Assembly: GCA_002477625.1 (NCBI GenBank)
Contig: DLQQ01000015.1
Location: 10,001 to 24,834, forward strand
From: Candidatus Arcticimaribacter sp. UBA7428
GTDB lineage: Bacteria > Bacteroidota > Bacteroidia > Flavobacteriales > Flavobacteriaceae
DNA: 14,834 bases
Direction of reading: 5' to 3'
Under the pieces are notes generated by a model. It did no database searches and was not told the DNA's origin. It was given only the letters and a program-made list of their open reading frames with translations. The stretch's first letter is position 1. Each line of letters opens with the position of its first letter. Below are positions 1-6,982 of this stretch, piece by piece. The position numbers were made by a program, and so were the translations under genes.

Positions 1-52
1 CATTAGGTAGTTTGAAATCATTTCTCGTCTTTTGTAATAGGGAAATTACAGT

Positions 53-1147
53 ATGAAAGAAAGTCAACGCCTTTATTTTTTGGACGCCTTGCGTGCCTTT
101 GCCATTTTGATGATGCTCCAAGGACATTATGTCAGCGGTATTTTGGATCCAATATTCAAAGACCCGACAAATTCCGTGTACACCTTCTGGCTCTATTGTC
201 GGGGCTTTACCGCTCCCGTGTTTTTTACAGTAACCGGCTGGGTGGTTCTTTTTTTACTCCTTAAAAACCCAATCCAAGGCTTTCGGAATCCGAGGGTCAA
301 AAAGGGCTTGAAACGAGGCTTGGAACTGATTCTTTTGGGCTATCTGCTGCGACTGAATCTTCCGATGCTGTTGAACGGTCAACTGAATGCTTCCTTTTTA
401 AAACCCGATGTTCTACAAATCATAGGCTTGGGCTTAATCTTTACAGTGAGTATTTATGTCTTATTCCATTATTTTAAATACGGTTTAGGGCTTCTATTTC
501 TCGGAATTGGTTTGTCGATCTTCCTTACGGAACCTCTGTATGTGGATGCAACTTTTACCAAACTGCCACAATTTTTAGCAGCTTATTTAACTAAGGCCAA
601 TGGAGGGGTGTTTTACCTTTTTCCATGGTTGGGCTATGTAAGTCTTGGGGCTTGTATCGCCCAAGTATTTGGTGCACAACCCAAAGGGTTTTTAATAAAA
701 GGTATTGGATTCGCGGTTCTTGGTATGTTCTTGATTCATAAATCATCTTCCTTCTTTATCTGGATATACGATCAAACCGATTGGATGCTTTTTAGACAAG
801 TGGCTTACAACAACTTCCTTTACATCCGCCTAGGCGATGTCTTCCTCTTAGTCGCAGCCTTTATGGCATTGAACCGCATCTTCTCCAAAGGTTTTTGGTT
901 GTGGATTGGGCAAAAAACCTTGAGTATTTACATTGTCCATTACTTCATCTTTTACGGCAGTCTCTTTGGAATTGGCATCTACAAATACTATAAATATTCT
1001 GGAACGCTTATACAGTCTATTGTTGGAGCTCTACTCTTTATGGTAGTTTGCTTGGTGGTTACCTATTGTGTGCATCGTTACCGAAGTAAATTATTTTTTA
1101 TACTTTGGAGTAGCTTAAACATTAAACGAACCCCACCTTACAATTAG
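53..1147 (+). CDS. Multi-pass membrane acyltransferase-like protein (DUF1624/HGSNAT-like)
   Basis: A 364-residue, highly hydrophobic protein with about ten membrane segments. The N-terminus has the layout of membrane acyltransferases of the heparan-alpha-glucosaminide N-acetyltransferase/DUF1624 and Acyl_transf_3 group: LDALRAFAILMMLQGHY (residues 10-26), with a conserved Asp11, Arg14 and a candidate catalytic His25, followed by RGFTAPVFF (50-58) at the second helix. A late LSIYIVHYFIFYG segment is also typical. Such proteins move an acyl group from a cytoplasmic donor to a sugar or envelope molecule across the inner membrane; the substrate here cannot be told from sequence. The stop lies 6 bp before the ThuA-like gene, so the two are probably co-transcribed and this may be the first gene of the unit. 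The ATG at 53 directly precedes the motif. I saw no convincing promoter in the 52 bases before it. Family placement is good, function open. Confidence 0.75.
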   Translation: MKESQRLYFLDALRAFAILMMLQGHYVSGILDPIFKDPTNSVYTFWLYCRGFTAPVFFTVTGWVVLFLLLKNPIQGFRNPRVKKGLKRGLELILLGYLLRLNLPMLLNGQLNASFLKPDVLQIIGLGLIFTVSIYVLFHYFKYGLGLLFLGIGLSIFLTEPLYVDATFTKLPQFLAAYLTKANGGVFYLFPWLGYVSLGACIAQVFGAQPKGFLIKGIGFAVLGMFLIHKSSSFFIWIYDQTDWMLFRQVAYNNFLYIRLGDVFLLVAAFMALNRIFSKGFWLWIGQKTLSIYIVHYFIFYGSLFGIGIYKYYKYSGTLIQSIVGALLFMVVCLVVTYCVHRYRSKLFFILWSSLNIKRTPPYN

Positions 1148-1153
1148 TTGGTT

Positions 1154-2017
1154 ATGAAAAAATATAGTGTAGTCCTACTCGGAATCGTAGTGGTTTTTTT
1201 AATTGCTAAAAACACATTCTCAACTCCAGACACAGAACATCAAAATTCAGAGATTCCGTCCGCAGTTCAAAACCTGAACCAAGCAGACTTCAATGTATTG
1301 CTCTATTCCAAAGCCAACGGTTGGGTGCACGAAGATGCTATTCCAGCTGCAAAACAATTGTTCCGAACCCTTGCCAAAGAGAACAACTGGAACCTTACCA
1401 TAACAGACGACAGTTTGATCTACACTCCTGAACAGCTTGCTTTTTTTGATGTTGTGGTTTGGAACAATGTTACCGGAAACACAATGGACGAAACACAACG
1501 AGCAGCCTTTAAAAACTATTTGGAAGGTGGCGGCGGATTTGTTGGTTTCCATGGATCGGGAGACAATTCCCGTCAGTGGAAGTGGTACTATGAAGAAGTT
1601 ATCCGTGCAGAATTTTCACACCATCCGATGGTACCCCAGTTCCAAATTGGAAACCTCAATAAAGAATGTCCAGAGCGTTTTCCTGCTTGTAAAGCACTTC
1701 CAATGCAGTGGGATCAGGAAGAAGAATGGTATGTGTTTTATGACAGTCCCCGAAAGAAAGGAGCCCACATCCTCTATACGCTAGACGAAACCGATATGGT
1801 GATGAGCGGTGTTTTGGAAGATGGTACGCTAGAAGATAAAAATTTTGGCATGGGTGAAGATCATCCAATCGTATGGTATACCTGTGTTGGAAAGGGAAAG
1901 GCTTTTTATTCTGCCTTGGGGCATAAAGCCGACTATTACAAGAGTCCAAACTACATACAATTACTGACCGAAGCTGTAAATTGGGCCGGAAACCCGCTAC
2001 AAAATTGTACTTTATGA
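1154..2017 (+). CDS. Exported or membrane-anchored ThuA-like domain protein
   Basis: A 287-residue protein whose first ~20 residues (MKKYSVVLLGIVVVFLIAKN) form a signal peptide or N-terminal anchor without a lipobox, so it probably acts outside the cytoplasm. The rest fits the ThuA family (trehalose-utilisation-like, a class I glutamine-amidotransferase-like fold): FNVLLYSKANGWVHED (46-61), GGGGFVGFHGSGD (125-137), an EEWYVFYDSPR segment (190-200) and a closing DHPIVWYTCVGKGKAFYSALGH stretch (236-257). ThuA proteins are linked to sugar metabolism, but the biochemical reaction of most members is unknown. Two cysteines at 172 and 179 within a short insert could form a disulfide. I chose the ATG at 1154; a TTG two codons upstream touches the previous stop and is a weaker choice. 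The stop overlaps the next start (ATGA, 2014-2017), implying translational coupling with the dehalogenase. Confidence 0.85.
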   Translation: MKKYSVVLLGIVVVFLIAKNTFSTPDTEHQNSEIPSAVQNLNQADFNVLLYSKANGWVHEDAIPAAKQLFRTLAKENNWNLTITDDSLIYTPEQLAFFDVVVWNNVTGNTMDETQRAAFKNYLEGGGGFVGFHGSGDNSRQWKWYYEEVIRAEFSHHPMVPQFQIGNLNKECPERFPACKALPMQWDQEEEWYVFYDSPRKKGAHILYTLDETDMVMSGVLEDGTLEDKNFGMGEDHPIVWYTCVGKGKAFYSALGHKADYYKSPNYIQLLTEAVNWAGNPLQNCTL

Positions 2018-2913
2018 AAATACTGAGAACACCCGAATCTGCATTTGAAAATTTAAAAGAATTTCCATTTAAAGAAAACTACCACACCCTTGCTGATGCA
2101 GTAAGAATACAGTACATCGATGAGGGAAATAAAAAGCATCCTGTGGTTTTACTACTTCATGGTGAACCCAGCTGGTCCTATTTATACCGTAGCATGATTC
2201 CAAAATTAGTCGCTGCAGGCTTACGCGTTGTTGCTCCCGACCTTGTTGGTTTTGGAAAATCGGACAAGCCGGCTGCACAAGCAGACTATACCTATGCAAA
2301 GCACATCGACTGGATGCAAAAAGTTGTGGATCATTTGGAATTGAAGAACATCAACATATTCATTCAAGATTGGGGAGGCCTGATTGGACTGCGGCTGCTG
2401 ACTGCAAATACAGATAATTTTTCTTCTGTAGTAGCTGCCAATACCATGCTCCCCACCGGAAGTGTAAACCCACCACAGGCTTTCTTGGACTGGCAAAATT
2501 TTGCTGCAACAAGCCCAAAATTTGATGTAGCAACTGTTTTACAAAGAGCAACTACGACTACCCTCTCTGATGATATTATGGCAGCCTACAATGCACCCTT
2601 TCCGACAGAAGAACACAAAGCAGGGGCCCGTGTTTTTCCAGCCTTAGTTCCAACAACAGAGAATGATCCAGAAAGTGACAACAACAAAAAAGCTTGGGGG
2701 ATTTTAACCCAGTGGACTAAACCTTTTTTATGCCTGTTCAGTGATCAAGATCCAATAACCAAAGGTGGAGATCAGGTTTTCCAAAAGCTAGTTCCGGGAA
2801 CTAAAGATCAGGATCATCAAACAATATCGGGAGGGCATTTTTTACAAGAAGATTCAGGCCCAGAAATAGCAGCTTTAATGGTTCAATTTTACGCTAAAAA
2901 TAAAGTAATCTGA
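2014..2913 (+). CDS. Haloalkane dehalogenase, DhlA-like subfamily (HLD-I)
   Basis: A 299-residue alpha/beta hydrolase that should split carbon-halogen bonds hydrolytically, giving an alcohol and a halide; soluble, with no signal peptide. All parts of the HLD-I active site are visible: the oxyanion loop HGEPSW (49-54), the nucleophile elbow QDWGG with Asp119, the adjacent halide-binding Trp120, a cap-domain Trp160 in FLDW matching the second halide-binding Trp of DhlA, the post-strand acid in DQDPIT (Asp246, or Asp244), and the catalytic His275 in GGHFLQED. The cap stretch AYNAPFPTEEHKAGARVFP (191-209) also follows DhlA closely. The start at 2014 is set by the ATGA overlap with the ThuA-like gene; an in-frame TTG at 1981 would add 11 residues with no family match. 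Family and subfamily are well supported; the natural substrate, possibly a marine organohalide, is unknown. Confidence 0.9.
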   Translation: MKILRTPESAFENLKEFPFKENYHTLADAVRIQYIDEGNKKHPVVLLLHGEPSWSYLYRSMIPKLVAAGLRVVAPDLVGFGKSDKPAAQADYTYAKHIDWMQKVVDHLELKNINIFIQDWGGLIGLRLLTANTDNFSSVVAANTMLPTGSVNPPQAFLDWQNFAATSPKFDVATVLQRATTTTLSDDIMAAYNAPFPTEEHKAGARVFPALVPTTENDPESDNNKKAWGILTQWTKPFLCLFSDQDPITKGGDQVFQKLVPGTKDQDHQTISGGHFLQEDSGPEIAALMVQFYAKNKVI

Positions 2914-2920
2914 TGAATCT

Positions 2921-2968
2921 GCTTAAAACTGCTAATTACCCTTTTTGTTTTAAAGCGGAAGGCATTCC
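2921..2968 (+). other. Two adjacent hairpins after the dehalogenase gene
   Basis: GCTTAAAAC (2921-2929) can pair with GTTTTAAAGC (2947-2956) with one bulged base. Immediately after it, GGAA (2957-2960) pairs with TTCC (2965-2968) around a four-base loop. They lie just past the stop of the three-gene unit, where a transcript end is expected, but no T-run follows, so this is not a classical intrinsic terminator. It may be a processing or 3'-protecting structure, or chance in AT-rich sequence. Confidence 0.3.
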
Positions 2969-3010
2969 TCTGGTATACTTATTAATGTATAATTAGTAAA
3001 AAGTAAAACA

Positions 3011-3508
3011 ATGTATCCACGCCTTTATTTTCTTTTCCTTTTATTTAGCCTAAGTTCTTGCGAGCAATCCAGCGTAATATCAGCAGAGGAACCTATTAGT
3101 ACGATGAGAATCGATTACTACAGCAGTCCCTGTTCAAGAGCTTTTTTTGTGCAAAACTGCCTCAACTTTCAAATTGATAATGAAATAGGGAGTGATCAAT
3201 GGAGGACACAAGCCATTTCAATCGAAGGATTTGAGTTTAATTATGGATATATATACGATCTTGAAGTGAAGATTACGCCTATTGACATAAGTAATTGCGC
3301 AGATGATTGCCCAGATAACCGCTACGAATTGGTTCGAATTGTTACAAAATCAAAAGTTGACAATCCCTGTGTAATTGCTTCGAATCCAGATCAAGCCTGT
3401 ACCAAAGAATATATGCCCGTATGTGGATGTAACAAACGTACCTATAGCAATTCCTGTGTCGCAGCGGTTAGCGGAATAACCACTTGGACACTCGGAGCAT
3501 GCGATTAA
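3011..3508 (+). CDS. Lipoprotein with a DUF4377-like domain and a C-terminal Kazal-like domain
   Basis: A 165-residue predicted lipoprotein: hydrophobic leader followed by the lipobox LSSC with the lipidated Cys17. Residues ~31-113 resemble DUF4377, a small domain of unknown function found in bacterial lipoproteins; the hallmark here is IEGFEFNYGYIYDLEVKI (71-88). Residues ~119-164 form a Kazal-like module with six cysteines (120, 130, 138, 140, 149, 164) and the core PVCGCNKRTYSNSC. C130-x7-C138-x10-C149 matches Kazal serine protease inhibitors, but the CGC pair replaces the usual later cysteine, a variant I recall from bacterial Kazal-like proteins. A role on the cell surface or in the periplasm, perhaps protease inhibition, is inference. 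It stands alone, 97 bp after the previous gene, and its stop overlaps that of lpdA on the other strand. The domain split is clear to the eye; function is unknown. Confidence 0.8.
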   Translation: MYPRLYFLFLLFSLSSCEQSSVISAEEPISTMRIDYYSSPCSRAFFVQNCLNFQIDNEIGSDQWRTQAISIEGFEFNYGYIYDLEVKITPIDISNCADDCPDNRYELVRIVTKSKVDNPCVIASNPDQACTKEYMPVCGCNKRTYSNSCVAAVSGITTWTLGACD

Positions 3509-4905
3509 ATATGCAAGGGGCGGTTGCCTGTTGCCGCTAAAGCCGCTTCTTTCACAGCTTCTGCATAGGTTGGATGGGAGTGACTCATACGTGCAATATC
3601 TTCCGCAGAAGCTCTAAATTCCATGGCAGTAACAGCCTCGGCTATTAAATCAGCAACCCGAGCACCGACCATATGAACACCCAATACTTCATCAGTTGCA
3701 GCGTCGGCTAAGATTTTTACAAACCCGTCCGTATCCATACTTGCACGTGCACGACCAAGCGCACGCATTGGAAATTGGCCTGCTTTATATTGTACTCCAG
3801 CGGCTTTCAATTGCTCTTCTGTTTTACCAACAGAAGCAACTTCTGGCCAGGTGTAGATTACATTGGGAATTAAATTATAATCGATATGTGGTTTTTGACC
3901 TGCTAAAAATTCAGCTACAAGAACTCCTTCTTCCTCGGCTTTGTGGGCTAGCATGGTTCCGCGAACAACATCGCCAATAGCATAAATATTTGCAGCTGTC
4001 GTTTGTAAGTGATCGTTTACTTCTACCTGTCCACGTTCGTTCAACTGAACACCAGCGGCTGCTGCATTCAATCCTGCAGTGTAGGGCTTTCTACCAACAG
4101 AAACCAAACAGTAATCTCCTTCAAAAGAAACTTCCTCACCCTTCTTATTGGTAGCGGTAATATGTACGGTCTCTCCCGATCGTTCTACTTTATTTACTCC
4201 GTGGGAAAGATAAAATTTAACCCCTTGTTTTTTCAACACTTTGGTCAACTCCCGCGAACAAGCACTATCCATTGCATGGGTAATGCGATCTGCGTATTCA
4301 ATTACCGAAACTGCAGCGCCTAAGCGTCTGTAAACTTGTCCAAGCTCCAAACCAATCACTCCCCCGCCGATGACGACAAGGTGTTTTGGGATTTCGCTAA
4401 GTTCGAGTGCTTCTGTTGACGTAATCACGCGTTCTTTATCTACCGTAATAAAAGGTAGAGAACCCGGTTTAGAACCGGTAGCAATGATGCTGTTGGTAGC
4501 TTCAATCGTTTCTTTTTTCTTCCCAGCAATTTGGATGTGCGTAGCATCAACAAAACTACCCAGGCCCTCAAAAACAGTGATGTTATTTTTGTCCATTAAA
4601 AACTCAATCCCTTTGGTGGTTTGCTCAACAACTGCGCGTTTCCGTCCAATCATTTTTTCGAAATTAATTTTAATTTCGCCTCCAATCTCAATACCATGGG
4701 TGTCAAAATGTTTTATTGCATCCTCGTAATGATGAGAAGAATCTAAAAGGGTTTTGGATGGAATACAACCTACATTCAAACAGGTACCTCCCAGGGTACT
4801 GTATTTTTCAATCAAGGCAGTTTTCATTCCCAGTTGGGCGCAACGAATTGCAGCAACATAACCTCCAGGTCCAGATCCGATAATAGCAACATCAAATTTA
4901 CTCAT
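3505..4905 (-). CDS. lpdA: Dihydrolipoyl dehydrogenase (E3)
   Basis: A 466-residue flavoprotein that reoxidises the dihydrolipoyl group of 2-oxoacid dehydrogenase complexes and the glycine cleavage system, reducing NAD+. Visible features in order: FAD-binding GSGPGG (10-15), the redox-active disulfide in GGTCLNVGCIPSK (Cys42, Cys47), the NAD-binding GGGVIG (180-185), the second FAD motif around AIGDVVRGTMLAHKAEEEG, and the C-terminal HSHPTYAEAVKEA with the catalytic His444-Glu449 pair. Length is normal for the family. I start it at the ATG whose first base is 4905, giving MSKFDVAIIG; an upstream extension to 4959 would run through a good promoter box and has no family match. No partner E1 or E2 genes lie nearby, so it is probably the shared E3. 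It converges on the lipoprotein gene with a 4-bp overlap of stops. Confidence 0.96.
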   Translation of the reverse strand: MSKFDVAIIGSGPGGYVAAIRCAQLGMKTALIEKYSTLGGTCLNVGCIPSKTLLDSSHHYEDAIKHFDTHGIEIGGEIKINFEKMIGRKRAVVEQTTKGIEFLMDKNNITVFEGLGSFVDATHIQIAGKKKETIEATNSIIATGSKPGSLPFITVDKERVITSTEALELSEIPKHLVVIGGGVIGLELGQVYRRLGAAVSVIEYADRITHAMDSACSRELTKVLKKQGVKFYLSHGVNKVERSGETVHITATNKKGEEVSFEGDYCLVSVGRKPYTAGLNAAAAGVQLNERGQVEVNDHLQTTAANIYAIGDVVRGTMLAHKAEEEGVLVAEFLAGQKPHIDYNLIPNVIYTWPEVASVGKTEEQLKAAGVQYKAGQFPMRALGRARASMDTDGFVKILADAATDEVLGVHMVGARVADLIAEAVTAMEFRASAEDIARMSHSHPTYAEAVKEAALAATGNRPLHI

Positions 4906-4932
4906 CATTTGTTTTTTAAATTGTTTGCAGTT

Positions 4933-4940
4933 CAAAAATA
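4933..4940 (-). promoter_or_regulatory. Bacteroidota -7 promoter box for lpdA
   Basis: The minus strand reads TATTTTTG, a perfect TAnnTTTG box, 27 bases before the chosen lpdA start. A TTG that could serve as the -33 element lies at 4957-4959 (minus strand) with a 16-base spacer, slightly shorter than usual. Its position also argues against starting lpdA further upstream. Confidence 0.55.
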
Positions 4941-5016
4941 CGAATGTTTCCATCTTCAATAAAGAAAATATGTGTTTTTCATTTTTTCAGTATATTAGAT
5001 TTACCAAATCAAGCCC

Positions 5017-5319
5017 ATGTATCTAGTCAATATCATCCTCTCCTTTCTTCGCAACAATGAATACCGCAAGCTTTTATTAATTACTTCAATCATTATTGGC
5101 TTTGGAACTACCTTTTATCATTATATCGAAGTCTGGTCGTGGATAGACGCGGCCTACTTTTCGGTCATAACACTCACCACAATTGGCTACGGAGACTTTT
5201 CGCCAGCTACCGACCTTGGGAAGCTCTTCACCGTAGGGTATATTGACATTGGCGTCGGTGTAATTTTAGGGTTTATCAATGCAGTATATCATCACTATAA
5301 ATCGCAAAACCAGAAATAA
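5017..5319 (+). CDS. Minimal two-helix K+ channel-like protein (Ion_trans_2)
   Basis: A 100-residue membrane protein built as transmembrane helix 1 (about 18-37), a pore helix, a selectivity filter and transmembrane helix 2 (about 69-91). The filter TTIGYGD (54-60) is the K+ channel signature, so four subunits would make a potassium-selective pore in the inner membrane. Unlike larger prokaryotic channels there is no voltage sensor and no RCK or other ligand-binding domain; the tail after helix 2 is only about nine residues (YHHYKSQNQK). What gates it is therefore not evident. The gene is divergent from lpdA and 42 bp upstream of nhaC, with no clear promoter between, so it may be co-transcribed with the antiporter. 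The pore motif is unambiguous; whether it conducts alone or pairs with another subunit is not known. Confidence 0.85.
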   Translation: MYLVNIILSFLRNNEYRKLLLITSIIIGFGTTFYHYIEVWSWIDAAYFSVITLTTIGYGDFSPATDLGKLFTVGYIDIGVGVILGFINAVYHHYKSQNQK

Positions 5320-5361
5320 TTTTACAATTAAAAATCGTATCATTACGGGAAAGAATATGTT

Positions 5362-6798
5362 ATGGATCAAAAGACCTCTTCTATTACCCTTTTTCAAGCA
5401 CTCCTACCGGTACTTATTTTAGTACTTCTATTATCTTTTAATGTAACCGTTTATGGAGACGACGCCCTAGGAGGTTCCAATCAGTTCATTTTACTTATTG
5501 GAGCTGCAGTTGCTGCTGTGGTGGGCTTCAGAAATAAGGTTGGTTATAATCAAATGATCGAAGCCATTGGTTCCAATTTAAAATCAACAACAGGAGCTAT
5601 TCTGATCTTGTTGTTTGTAGGTGCCTTGGCGGGTACATGGCTGTTGAGTGGAATTATCCCAGCAATGATTTATTACGGCCTTCAAATATTACACCCTAGT
5701 ATTTTCTTGCCGGCTTGTATTTTTATTTGTGCAATCATTTCAATCGCTACAGGTAGTAGTTGGACGACGTCAGCAACTGTTGGAATTGCTTTGATAGGAA
5801 TCGGTCGCGCCCTCGACATTCCCGTTGGAATGGTTGCAGGAGCTGTTATTTCTGGGGCGTACTTTGGCGATAAACTTTCTCCATTAAGCGACACGACCAA
5901 TCTAGCACCCGCAATGGCTGGGTCTGATTTATTTACGCACATTCGATACATGACCCACACCACGGTTCCCAGTATCATCATAACCCTAATAGTATTTCTA
6001 ATCCTAGGGTTTTTCCAAAATACTTCTGGAGCTGCGGATACCGCCATTTTATTAACCAGTATAAAAGAAAGTTTTACAATCAATCTTGGTTTATTTCTTG
6101 TTCCATTATTGGTCATTTTTCTAATCATCCGCAAAACCCCTCCCCTAGCTGCCTTATTAGCTGGAACACTTTTAGGTGGACTTTTTGCCTTGATCTATCA
6201 GCCCAACTTGGTTGCTGAAATTGCTGGAGCAACTACCTTGTCTGTTATTAGTGCCTATCAAGGGGTGATGAATGCGATCATCGGGGAAATCAGTGTTACT
6301 ACAAGCAACGAACTACTCAACGATCTGTTCAGCTCTGGAGGCATGAAAGGCATGCTCGGAACAATATGGCTCATCATTTGTGCCATGGTTTTCGGTGGGA
6401 TTATGGACGCTATTGGTGGTTTACAAAAACTGAGTAATGCATTGCTTTCTATCGCTCAATCGACCTTCCAGTTATTTGCAAGTACGGTAGCCTCTTGTGT
6501 TGTCATCAACCTAACGGCTTCCGATCAATACCTATCGATTGTTTTGCCGGGCAAGATGTTCAACAAGGCTTTTGCTGATAAAAATTTAGCTCCCGAAAAC
6601 TTGAGCAGAACGCTTGAAGATACAGGAACAGTAACCTCGGTTCTGATCCCATGGAATACCTGCGGTGCTTACCAATCGGGTGTTTTGGGAGTTGGTGTTG
6701 GGGAATATTTCATTTATGCAATCTTCAATTGGTTAAGCCCCATCATGACACTCACCTACGCGTATTTTGGTATTAAAATCAAAAAGATTGTTTCCTAG
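5362..6798 (+). CDS. nhaC: Na+/H+ antiporter, NhaC family
   Basis: A 478-residue inner-membrane transporter with about eleven or twelve hydrophobic segments. It matches the NhaC family: GGSNQFILLIGAAVAAVVGF (37-56), TGSSWTTSATVGIALIG (130-146) and the signature GAYFGDKLSPLSDTTNLAP (165-183), which contains the charged Asp and Lys residues expected in ion exchange. Another typical stretch, LIPWNTCGAYQSGVLGV, lies near the C-terminus. NhaC proteins exchange external protons for internal Na+, helping pH and salt balance, which fits a marine bacterium; some family members move organic acids instead (e.g. malate/lactate exchange), and sequence alone does not exclude that. The ATG at 5362 gives the family's usual short hydrophilic N-terminus; the ATG at 5357 is in another frame. 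It follows the K+ channel-like gene by 42 bp. Confidence 0.92.
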   Translation: MDQKTSSITLFQALLPVLILVLLLSFNVTVYGDDALGGSNQFILLIGAAVAAVVGFRNKVGYNQMIEAIGSNLKSTTGAILILLFVGALAGTWLLSGIIPAMIYYGLQILHPSIFLPACIFICAIISIATGSSWTTSATVGIALIGIGRALDIPVGMVAGAVISGAYFGDKLSPLSDTTNLAPAMAGSDLFTHIRYMTHTTVPSIIITLIVFLILGFFQNTSGAADTAILLTSIKESFTINLGLFLVPLLVIFLIIRKTPPLAALLAGTLLGGLFALIYQPNLVAEIAGATTLSVISAYQGVMNAIIGEISVTTSNELLNDLFSSGGMKGMLGTIWLIICAMVFGGIMDAIGGLQKLSNALLSIAQSTFQLFASTVASCVVINLTASDQYLSIVLPGKMFNKAFADKNLAPENLSRTLEDTGTVTSVLIPWNTCGAYQSGVLGVGVGEYFIYAIFNWLSPIMTLTYAYFGIKIKKIVS

Positions 6799-6826
6799 AT
6801 TTTTTTTGTTATTGGAATTTAAACGG

Positions 6827-6879
6827 ATCAAATGATTCGAAATCAACGGGTTTGGTTCTTTGATTTGATGCTGTTTTTT
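6827..6879 (+). terminator. Possible weak terminator after nhaC
   Basis: ATCAAAT (6827-6833) is fully complementary to ATTTGAT (6863-6869), and an alternative stem pairs AAATCAA (6840-6846) with TTGATTT (6860-6866). The two stems share bases and exclude each other. A run of six T follows at 6874-6879. The stems are AT-rich and weak, so the call is tentative. The 184-bp gap between nhaC and the peroxiredoxin gene holds this, the promoter box at 6952 and nothing else that I recognise. Confidence 0.3.
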
Positions 6880-6951
6880 ATGCTATCAAGAAAACTTATT
6901 CAGCGGTAAGTTAATCTAATTTCAGTTTCCTTCTGCTCTAGTTTTTAAAAC

Positions 6952-6959
6952 TACTTTTG
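6952..6959 (+). promoter_or_regulatory. Bacteroidota -7 promoter box for the peroxiredoxin unit
   Basis: TACTTTTG is a perfect TAnnTTTG box ending 23 bases before the peroxiredoxin ATG, leaving a leader of roughly 20 bases. I see no good TTG -33 element at the expected distance. Confidence 0.55.
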
Positions 6960-6982
6960 TTCGAAATTTAAAACACATAACC

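Noticed and set aside
27..34. GTCTTTTG before the first gene as a -7 box
   Set aside because: The two most important bases (TA) are missing, and the TTTG at 11-14 is too close to be its -33 element.
1981..2013. TTG start adding 11 residues to the dehalogenase
   Set aside because: It lies inside the ThuA-like gene, while the ATG at 2014 forms a typical ATGA coupling with that gene's stop.
2965..3000. TATACTTA as a promoter box before the lipoprotein gene
   Set aside because: Two mismatches to TAnnTTTG, and the nearest upstream TTG (2945-2947) is too far away; AT-rich background explains it.
3696..4729. Three open frames of about 95-120 codons antisense to lpdA
   Set aside because: Compositionally odd, no domain match, and fully inside a well-conserved gene.
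4906..4959. Longer N-terminus for lpdA (18 extra residues)
   Set aside because: The extension does not look like the start of a dihydrolipoyl dehydrogenase and covers a perfect TAnnTTTG promoter box; the MSKFDVAIIG start is standard.
4996..5003. TAGATTTA as a -7 box for the K+ channel-like gene
   Set aside because: The last base mismatches TAnnTTTG, it sits only 13 bases before the start codon, and no TTG is found at the -33 distance.
5682..6134. 150-codon open frame antisense to nhaC
   Set aside because: It lies opposite a strongly conserved NhaC region, has no recognisable domain, and is what is expected from the mirror frame of a membrane protein gene.
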